Source: an uncultured Clostridia bacterium (GTDB lineage Bacteria > Bacillota > Clostridia > Christensenellales > Aristaeellaceae). Taken from it: DNA of 44,095 bases. The notes beneath the pieces are model-generated. The model was given only the letters and a program-made list of their open reading frames with translations, ran no database searches and had not been told where the DNA came from. Positions 37,798 through 44,095 of this stretch are shown one piece after another (the stretch's first letter is position 1; each line of letters starts with the position of its first letter). The stretch is taken from the NCBI GenBank assembly GCA_945928315.1, contig CAMENN010000012.1, positions 1 to 44,095 on the forward strand. The letters are read 5' to 3'. The position numbers and the translations under genes were made by a program.

Positions 37798-39446
37798 TTG
37801 CCTGACTTTCCCGCGCGACAGGACGCATGCCTTCGGACAAAGCAAAAGCCTCGGGCGGGGCGGTCCGGGGGCATGCGTTTTTGCTGTTCGGGCAGAGCGG
37901 AGGGTAGAGAGGATTTCCGATGGGACAGGAAAAGCCCCGGACGAACGCATCGTCCGGGGCTTGCTGGCTCCCCAGCCAATCTGATATCCGAACCGCTATT
38001 ATTCTTTTTCTCGACGAGGTGCAAGTCGTTCAGCGTAATGGTTTCCGATCCTTCATGGAAATTGTAGGTGATGACCAGCCTGTCGTCGTAGAGAAAGATG
38101 GCATTGACGAAGGTGTCGATCAGCATTTTGCGTTGGGACTGTTGCTCGACATTCATGCTGCGAAAGCGATGGAGGAAGAAGCGAAGCTGTTCCTCACTGA
38201 TGCGGGGCTTGGAGAGCTTCTCGCAGGCAATTTTGCTTTCGAGGCTGTCCCGCGCAGCTTCCAGCTCATCCAGGCGTTCCTTGGTCGAGCGGGTCAAAAG
38301 CCCCTGTTCAATGGCGCTTAGCAGATTGCGGATAGCATTGTTGGTGTCGCGGAGCTGCTTTTCGTACAGCGGAAGCAGCGAGTTTTCTGCGTTTTGCAGC
38401 TCCATCAGAGCAGCCACAATAGCGTCAACTGTTGCGTCGTTCATCAGCATCTTCATTGTTGCATTGACGACGAGATCCTCGATCCATTCCTTCCTGACGG
38501 CCTTCTTCTTGCAGTCTGCCCTTCGTTTCTTGACGGAAACGCACTTGTAGTAGTGATGGACCGCTCCGCTGCGGCTGGTACCGCACTCCCCGCATAGATA
38601 GGCACCGCAATACCCGCAGAACAGCTTGGTTGTCAGCAGGTAATCATCCTCTGCCTTATGACGGGCAGGGGCTTTTTTGTTTTTGGCCATCATATCCTGA
38701 ACGCGGTCAAACAGGTTCTGTGGCACGATGGCCGGGATCGCATTGGGAACGATGACGTCTTTATAGCTGTATTCACCGATATAGCGTCGGTTGTTCAGCA
38801 TTCTCTGTATGCTGCCAGGCTTGATTTCTCCGCCAAGGGTATTTCGGATGCCGTTTTCCTTGAAAAAAGCGGCAATCTCTTTCATAGTTGAACCTTCTGC
38901 ATAGCGCTTGAATGCCTCAAGCACGAAAGGAGCGGTTACTGGATCAGGCTGAAAGTGCTGCTCCGCATCAATGATATAGCCAACAGGGCGTGTGCCGCCG
39001 TTGCATTTTCCTTTGAGAGCGTTTTCAGTCATGCCCCGGTGAACCTTCTCGGCAAGATCGGCAGAGTAATACTCAGCATAGCCCTCCAAAACGGATTCAA
39101 GGATGATTCCCTCTGCACCCTCGGAAATCTGCTCTGTTGCAGAGACAACCTTGACACCGTTTTTCTTGAGCTGCAGCTTATATCGGGTGCTGTCATACCG
39201 ATCACGGGAAAATCTGTCCAGCTTCCAAACGATAACCATGTCAAAGAGACGCTTATCGCTGTCCTTGATCATGGCTTGGAACTCAGGACGATTGTCTGTT
39301 CTGGCGGAATAGGCCCGATCAATGTAATGCTTCAGAATTGTGATGTCGTTCTTCTCAGCAAAGGCAGTGCATTCACGAATCTGACCTTCGATGGATTCCT
39401 CACGCTGATTATCGGAGGAATAGCGGGCATAGATGACGGCTTTCAT
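37578..39446 (-). CDS. Large serine recombinase (C-terminal approximately 150 aa likely non-native read-through)
   Basis: YARYSSDNQREESIEGQIREC, KLDRFSRDRYDS catalytic domain, recombinase domain, zinc ribbon (CGYCGAYLCGECG), coiled-coil; ORF continues into antisense of the hybrid kinase 3' end. Confidence 0.88.
   Translation of the reverse strand: MKAVIYARYSSDNQREESIEGQIRECTAFAEKNDITILKHYIDRAYSARTDNRPEFQAMIKDSDKRLFDMVIVWKLDRFSRDRYDSTRYKLQLKKNGVKVVSATEQISEGAEGIILESVLEGYAEYYSADLAEKVHRGMTENALKGKCNGGTRPVGYIIDAEQHFQPDPVTAPFVLEAFKRYAEGSTMKEIAAFFKENGIRNTLGGEIKPGSIQRMLNNRRYIGEYSYKDVIVPNAIPAIVPQNLFDRVQDMMAKNKKAPARHKAEDDYLLTTKLFCGYCGAYLCGECGTSRSGAVHHYYKCVSVKKRRADCKKKAVRKEWIEDLVVNATMKMLMNDATVDAIVAALMELQNAENSLLPLYEKQLRDTNNAIRNLLSAIEQGLLTRSTKERLDELEAARDSLESKIACEKLSKPRISEEQLRFFLHRFRSMNVEQQSQRKMLIDTFVNAIFLYDDRLVITYNFHEGSETITLNDLHLVEKKNNSGSDIRLAGEPASPGRCVRPGLFLSHRKSSLPSALPEQQKRMPPDRPARGFCFVRRHASCRAGKSGNQRFCLNTARIVSITSAMSMGLERKPFMPLSIAALRSSSKALAVMAMIGRDASAGFSSARILRAASQPSMMGI
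37824..37882 (+). terminator. Candidate terminator after hybrid kinase
   Basis: CGCATGCCTTCGGA .. TCCGGGGGCATGCG stem with about 26-nt loop followed by TTTTTG. Confidence 0.5.
37932..37962. terminator. Perfect 13-bp hairpin, possible bidirectional terminator
   Basis: AAGCCCCGGACGA-ACGCA-TCGTCCGGGGCTT. Confidence 0.6.
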
Positions 39447-39796
39447 GATTGCTCCTCCATGATGCGATATAGGCTGTCCTTTAGCTTCGCATTAGCAGGC
39501 GTCCCGGGCTCAAAGCATACATCGAGAAATCTGCGGATCTCTTCCTGCTGTGGTTTGAGCTTCGGATGGAAACCGTAGGTTTGCCCCTGCGGATTATCCG
39601 TTCGGCCAAAAATATAATCAAGGGATACATCGAAGTAGTCTGCATAGCGTCTGAACAGGGCAACAGACGGCGTGCTTTGACCATTTTCGTACCGATTGAG
39701 GCTGGATTGAGAGGTGCCCAATTCAGCAGCAAGCTTTTCCTGAGAAATGCCGACGGATTCTCTCAGGGAACGAAGACGTTTGGCACAGGATTCCAT
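39443..39796 (-). CDS. XRE-family transcriptional regulator
   Basis: RLRSLRESVGISQEKLAAELGTSQSSLNRYENGQSTPSVALFRRYADYFDVSLDYIFGRTDNP; 4-bp overlap with recombinase; RBS AGGAGG. Confidence 0.93.
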   Translation of the reverse strand: MESCAKRLRSLRESVGISQEKLAAELGTSQSSLNRYENGQSTPSVALFRRYADYFDVSLDYIFGRTDNPQGQTYGFHPKLKPQQEEIRRFLDVCFEPGTPANAKLKDSLYRIMEEQS

Positions 39797-39821
39797 AGGA
39801 GTCACCTCCTCTAATCTATGG

Positions 39822-39853
39822 CATATGATAACCCATCATATGGAATTTGTCAA
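39822..39853 (-). promoter_or_regulatory. Promoter and palindromic operator of XRE-recombinase operon
   Basis: Minus strand TTGACA (39853-39848), 17-nt spacer, TATCAT (39830-39825); perfect inverted repeat CATATGAT-AACCC-ATCATATG at 39822-39842 overlapping the -10. Confidence 0.75.
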
Positions 39854-39919
39854 CCCGAAGGAGTTTGATGCAATCATTTCTCAGAAGAAACAGAGAATAT
39901 TGTCAAGTGTATCGGTAGG

Positions 39920-39988
39920 ACAGCTCTGGACAGTTTCGGCAAAAATGCTGTGTTAGAATGGTAGGGCAAAAGATGATGCCATGGTCTA
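39920..39988 (+). repeat. Phased-repeat promoter-like element, copy 1 (degenerate)
   Basis: ACAGCTCTGG-ACAGTTTCGG then AAAAATGCTGTGTTAGAATGGTAGGGCAAAAGATGAT..TGGTCTA, matching 43561-43639. Confidence 0.7.
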
Positions 39989-40167
39989 CAGCTGCATCAA
40001 AAAACTGTTCTGCAAAAATCTGTTGTATTTTCCCGTGAGGCTTTACCCGGATGCAGATTTCTTCTCTCTGCCAGATCATCAGTCGCCCATCGGATTTACA
40101 ACAATGTTACACGCACACAAAGAGGGGTATGTTATAATCAGAAGTTGAAAGGAAGGAGGCGTATGTG

Positions 40168-40836
40168 ATGGCCAATATCCTAGTTGTTGAAGATGACACT
40201 GCGATTCGTCAGGTGCTTGTTATGCATCTGGAACTGGTTGGTCATACATGCCGAGAAGCGGATAATGCATCTGTTGCGCGTACCTTGCTGGATGACTTTG
40301 TGCCGGATGCTGCACTGTTGGATGTGATGATGCCCGGGGAGGATGGATTTTCGCTCGGTGAAGCGCTGATTTCGCGAGGGATTCCAGTGCTGTTTGTCAC
40401 AGCGAAGACAGCGGTGTCTGACCGCGTTCGTGGACTGCGCATGGGCGCAGAGGATTATATCCTCAAACCGTTTGAGCCGGCAGAGCTTTTGGCGCGAGTG
40501 GAAAACATCTTGCGCCGTACGCATAGAGAGGATGCTGTGTTTACTTGCCCGGGGCTGGAAATTGACATTGGGGCCCGCCGTGTCATCTGTTCCGGAAATC
40601 TTGTGCCGCTTACTTCACTGGAATTTGACCTGTTGGCAATGCTTGTGCGTCGCCGTAATGTCGCTATGAGCAGAGAAGAACTGCTTGACGGCGTATGGGG
40701 CTATCATTATGCAGGAGAAACGCGTACTGTAGATGTGCATGTGCAGCGGCTGCGCAGCAAGATCGGCGCGGGCTTTATCGAGACGGTGTACAAATACGGT
40801 TACCGCTTCAACGATAGTGGAGGAGGACCGGTATGA
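40168..40836 (+). CDS. OmpR/PhoB-family response regulator
   Basis: ILVVEDDTAIRQ..ALLDVMMPGEDG..FVTAK..AEDYILKPFEP plus winged helix TVDVHVQRLRSKIG. Confidence 0.95.
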   Translation: MANILVVEDDTAIRQVLVMHLELVGHTCREADNASVARTLLDDFVPDAALLDVMMPGEDGFSLGEALISRGIPVLFVTAKTAVSDRVRGLRMGAEDYILKPFEPAELLARVENILRRTHREDAVFTCPGLEIDIGARRVICSGNLVPLTSLEFDLLAMLVRRRNVAMSREELLDGVWGYHYAGETRTVDVHVQRLRSKIGAGFIETVYKYGYRFNDSGGGPV

Positions 40837-42011
40837 GAACGCAAATTGTTGCCGCCATGACGGCTTTGGTGCTTCTGCTCTTCCCTCTTGGTGCGTTCAT
40901 GATTGTGCATCAGGGCTTCTCGCTGACCATGGAACGGGAGCGTGCGCGTGCCCTTTCTGAAGAGGCGGCCATTGCCCGAGCGGTAGCATTGGAGCTTTCC
41001 GGAAAAAGTAAAGAAGGGGTATTTACAACGGCTTCCTCCCTGCAGCGGCGATACGGATCGCAAGCCTTGTCAGTTGCGCTCGTCTATCGCGGAGAGACGA
41101 TGGCGGGTAACGAGCGCCCACAGGTACAGGGGATGGAAGAACTTCTTGAAACGCAAGGGCGTGCCACACTGTTGGATAGCTCGACACAAAAGCTCTTCAT
41201 TGCTCATAAACTTTCAGACGATTTGACACTGCTTCTTGCCTCTGATGTATCAGCAGTGTATGAGTTCCGGCGCGAACTGGCGTTTTGGGCAGGCGGATTG
41301 AGCGTTGTTGGCGTCGTTCTGAGCTGCATGCTCTCCGTTATTGTATCCGGCTGGCTGGCCAGGCCTTTTAAGCAGTTGGCGGCGCAACGCCAGGAGCTGA
41401 TCGATGCGTTGGCGCACGAAATGCGCACGCCGCTGACAGCCATTCTGGGCGGCGTACGCTTGCTGGAGCGTGCGAATTTGGATGAAGAAAAACGCGTCAG
41501 ATTGCTCGGCTCCATGGCAAAGGAGGCGCAGCGCCTTTCCGATATGGGTGATCGTTTGCTTATGCTTACTCGGCTGGAGCATGATGCGCCGGAGTTTGCA
41601 CCGTTTTCCTCAATGGAGATGGCGCGGGAGGCGCTTGATGCGTTCGACAGTGTCATTCTTGAAGGAGAAGACGCCGTCTTTACAGGCGAGAGGGAACTGA
41701 TGATCTGCCTGCTGCGCAATCTTGTGGTCAATGGTATGCGCGCAGGAGGAACAGAACCTGTTCGCATAACGCTTATGAAGAATGGTTTTTCTGTTACGGA
41801 CAGCGGATGCGGTATGACGAAGGAACAGATTGCCCGTGCGTTTGACCCGTTCTATAAGGCAGACAAGTCCCGTGCCCGCACGCATGGCGGTGCCGGTCTG
41901 GGGCTTACGCTCTGCAAAAAGATTGCGCGTTTGCACGGCGGCAAACTTGAGATTGAATCCGAAGTGGGCAAAGGCACGCGTGTTGTTTACCACTTTGATA
42001 CAAGTCTGTGA
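40833..42011 (+). CDS. Sensor histidine kinase
   Basis: Two TM segments, H-box ALAHEMRTPLTAILGGVRLLE, DSGCGMT, GAGLGLTLCKKIARLHGG; 4-bp overlap with response regulator. Confidence 0.93.
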   Translation: MRTQIVAAMTALVLLLFPLGAFMIVHQGFSLTMERERARALSEEAAIARAVALELSGKSKEGVFTTASSLQRRYGSQALSVALVYRGETMAGNERPQVQGMEELLETQGRATLLDSSTQKLFIAHKLSDDLTLLLASDVSAVYEFRRELAFWAGGLSVVGVVLSCMLSVIVSGWLARPFKQLAAQRQELIDALAHEMRTPLTAILGGVRLLERANLDEEKRVRLLGSMAKEAQRLSDMGDRLLMLTRLEHDAPEFAPFSSMEMAREALDAFDSVILEGEDAVFTGERELMICLLRNLVVNGMRAGGTEPVRITLMKNGFSVTDSGCGMTKEQIARAFDPFYKADKSRARTHGGAGLGLTLCKKIARLHGGKLEIESEVGKGTRVVYHFDTSL

Positions 42012-42118
42012 ATACTCTGAAATGGGATTTGTCCTATCATGAAATCAACAAAAGGACATCGTCTGTGCGCGGGATTCTGGCCGTTGCGCAGACGTCCCAA
42101 GAAACAAGGAGGATTTGT

Positions 42119-43483
42119 ATGAAGAAATGGATTATGTCTTTGGCGCTCTGCTTGCTGATCCCTGTGGGCGCGATGGCCGTAACAGAGGGTGTGGTAGAAG
42201 CTGCGGATCAGGTGGAAATGGACCAGATACCTGTGTCTGAGCTTTCCTTTCTTCCGGACAGCAGCTATTACGCAGATTATGGCGATTGGATGCCGGCCTG
42301 GGAAAATGCCGAAAGTTGGGTGGAAAGCGAATTTGACGGAGAAAGCTATTTTGACGTGGAGCAGCGCCCGCGCATGACAGCGGGTGAAGCGGTACGCGCC
42401 GAGAAGCTGCTTATGGATTACAGGGCTGACAAAACGATCTACAAAGGCGAGAGTATCCTGAATAAGATGGAGAATGTGATCGTTGGCGTGTATGCGCTGA
42501 GCCCTGAAGATTTTGATGGCGAAGCCGCTTTTGTAATTCTGCCCGGCCCGTGTATGACGGATGAACAGATCCTGGGCGTGATCGATGCGTATGATCAGCT
42601 GGGGTTGACGTTTGATCCTGCGAAGCTGAGTGCGCGCAACTGTGCTCGTGGCGGCGGGATTGAAACGAACCGCTTTATGAATGAAGAAGAGCGTGCCCGA
42701 TATGAAAATCTGGCTCACCTCGTTGAGCGTGGGCTTCTGAATACCTCTGATGTGGATGAGGCGAAGGTGCTCAATGTGAAGCTGGACAGCCGTTACTTCT
42801 GCAACATGCAGGATTTCACGCTTCTCCCCTATCGCGCAGTGACGGATGAAGAATTTATGGCATTGCTGGTAGGCCTGGGATATCGCGATAAAACGGATGA
42901 AATCAGCTATGACTCCGTTGAGAAGGAGAGCCGTGCAATTCTCAATGGCAGGCTTGGTGCTGCTTTGTCCATGGAGTTAACTCAGATCTATCATGAGGGC
43001 AGCTATGTGCCCAGAATGTATGATGAGAGCTGCAATGAGGGTTATGACTGGAATGCGCAGGGCCGCAGATGCTACGGAGCGAACTACACCTATTATACCC
43101 CGGATGGTATTTTGGTCTATGCAGACGTCATGTTTGACTGGGAGACGAAAGAGCTGGTCGAGGCGAGCGTGATGTACAGCAAGAAAGGCGGCGGCGAACC
43201 GCTGGGGGATGATGCGCCGGTGCTTACCAATGAGCAGATTGCATCTGCGATTGATGAAGCCGAGGAGCAACTAAGTGTCTCCGGAATGGAATGGCATCTG
43301 CTGACTGACAAAGAAATCTGGACCAATTGGGGACCGTGCACGATTGCGCGTGCCCGGATTGATGAAGGTGAATGGATAACCGTTTATATCGGTTGTGAAG
43401 ATGGCAGGATGCGCGGTCTTGAGCTCAGCGGCGGCACACTGGTAGAATCGCTGCCAGAGGACGATATGCCAGCGAATGGATAA
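42119..43483 (+). CDS. Secreted protein of unknown function, 454 aa, downstream of two-component system
   Basis: Signal peptide MKKWIMSLALCLLIPVGAMA; RBS AAGGAGG; long acidic extracellular sequence with no family I recognise. Confidence 0.85.
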   Translation: MKKWIMSLALCLLIPVGAMAVTEGVVEAADQVEMDQIPVSELSFLPDSSYYADYGDWMPAWENAESWVESEFDGESYFDVEQRPRMTAGEAVRAEKLLMDYRADKTIYKGESILNKMENVIVGVYALSPEDFDGEAAFVILPGPCMTDEQILGVIDAYDQLGLTFDPAKLSARNCARGGGIETNRFMNEEERARYENLAHLVERGLLNTSDVDEAKVLNVKLDSRYFCNMQDFTLLPYRAVTDEEFMALLVGLGYRDKTDEISYDSVEKESRAILNGRLGAALSMELTQIYHEGSYVPRMYDESCNEGYDWNAQGRRCYGANYTYYTPDGILVYADVMFDWETKELVEASVMYSKKGGGEPLGDDAPVLTNEQIASAIDEAEEQLSVSGMEWHLLTDKEIWTNWGPCTIARARIDEGEWITVYIGCEDGRMRGLELSGGTLVESLPEDDMPANG

Positions 43484-43549
43484 AGGTGTGGTAAACAACT
43501 GTTTTATTGATTACTGCATCAATGAAGAAAGAGTATGATCAAACTTAAA

Positions 43550-43639
43550 ACAGTTTAGGACAGTTTGGGACAATTTAGTACAATTTGGGACAAAATGCTG
43601 TGCTATAATGGTAGGGTCAAAGATGATATTCCTGGTCTA
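43550..43639 (+). repeat. Phased-repeat promoter-like element, copy 2
   Basis: ACAGTTTAGG ACAGTTTGGG ACAATTTAGT ACAATTTGGG (10-bp units, 43550-43589) then TGCTATAATGGTAGGGTCAAAGATGAT. Confidence 0.85.
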
Positions 43640-43750
43640 TCCTTTGACCATGATCTTTTCCATGCTCAATGGCTTTCGCTGGATACCGAGCAGTCCGTCT
43701 TGTAGCCGAGTGTTCGTCGTGCCCGGCCGAAAGCCCTTGGAATCCTGCTT

Positions 43751-43870
43751 GGCGCGAATCGAATCCTAAAAGTTGGCACACAATGTCGCACGGTGTCGCA
43801 TGATGTCGCAAGACGCCCAAGTCAATACATGCTATAATGTAAACTGTCAAAGAAGGACAAGAGAGCATAC
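43751..43870 (+). repeat. Phased-repeat promoter-like element, copy 3 (tandem unit A)
   Basis: TGGCACACAA TGTCGCACGG TGTCGCATGA TGTCGCAAGA then CGCCCAAGTCAATACATGCTATAATGTAAACTGTCAAAGAAGGACAAG. Confidence 0.85.
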
Positions 43871-43877
43871 TCAGCCC

Positions 43878-43985
43878 GGCGCAAACCGAGCCCCAAAAGT
43901 TGTCACCGGATGTCGCCAAAAGTCGCGAGACGCCCAAAGCAATATGTGCTATAATGTAAGCTGTCAAAGAAGGGCGAGTGCGCAT
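43878..43985 (+). repeat. Phased-repeat promoter-like element, copy 4 (tandem unit B)
   Basis: TGTCACCGGA TGTCGCCAAA AGTCGCGAGA then CGCCCAAAGCAATATGTGCTATAATGTAAGCTGTCAAAGAAGGGCGAG. Confidence 0.85.
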
Positions 43986-44053
43986 GATGCAGCCCTGCAT
44001 CGGAGAAACCCATCCACGGGCATTACATCCGGTTGATCATATAAAACCAAACC

Positions 44054-44085
44054 AGCGTTGGCGGAAAAACCGTCAGCGCTTTTTC
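44054..44085 (+). terminator. Rho-independent terminator-like hairpin
   Basis: AGCGTTGGCGG-AAAAA-CCGTCAGCGCT-TTTTC. Confidence 0.65.
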
Positions 44086-44095
44086 TTTGCCCAAA

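Noticed and set aside
43623-43769. Short ORF starting at ATG 43623 (MIFLVYPLTMIFSMLNGFRWIPSS..)
   Set aside because: No ribosome-binding site and no recognisable family; could be a gene remnant but not supportable.
43781-43926. Possible CRISPR array (short repeated TGTCGCA/GTCGC)
   Set aside because: Units are 10 bp with no spacers of CRISPR size and no cas genes; better explained as helically phased regulatory repeats.
43617-44000. 127-aa minus-strand ORF with internally repeated segments (PSLTAYIIAHIALGVSRLLATSGDN / PSLTVYIIACIDLGVLRHHATPCDI)
   Set aside because: The internal repetition simply translates the tandem promoter-like DNA repeat; no convincing RBS or family.

Overview
The window is a chromosomal segment of a high-GC Bacillota (Clostridia-like) genome, inferred from gene content (GerMN proteins, SpoVD-like PBP, MraZ, DNPR-type MurE). 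Order: the 3' end of a class II tRNA (probably Leu) with terminator; D-Ala-D-Ala carboxypeptidase (-); a two-component system followed by two GerMN-type envelope proteins and holA; small genes (CAP/YkwD-like, zinc ribbon, metallophosphoesterase); a repeat-rich intergenic tract; a reduced dcw cluster (mraZ-ftsL-PBP/PASTA-murE-mraY-murD-ftsW-ftsQ-[promoter]-ftsA-ftsZ) with no rsmH, murF, murG, murC or murB; two tandem paralogous GT-C-like membrane proteins; a lipoprotein; metabolic genes (two D-2-hydroxyacid dehydrogenases, HAD phosphatase, cytidylate-kinase-like, thymidine kinase, aspartate-dehydrogenase-like); a signalling module (REC-only protein, lipoprotein fusing a solute-binding domain to a 5'-nucleotidase C-terminal-like domain, double-receiver hybrid kinase); and a visibly lower-GC probable mobile/accessory region (large serine recombinase + XRE regulator with palindromic operator, then an OmpR-type two-component system with a secreted orphan protein). 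The accessory region carries four related promoter-like elements with 10-bp-phased direct repeats. The most interesting loci are the SBP/5'-nucleotidase-C/hybrid-kinase module (32.1-37.8 kb) and the phased-repeat promoter family (39.9-44.0 kb). All calls come from reading the sequence; no searches were run.
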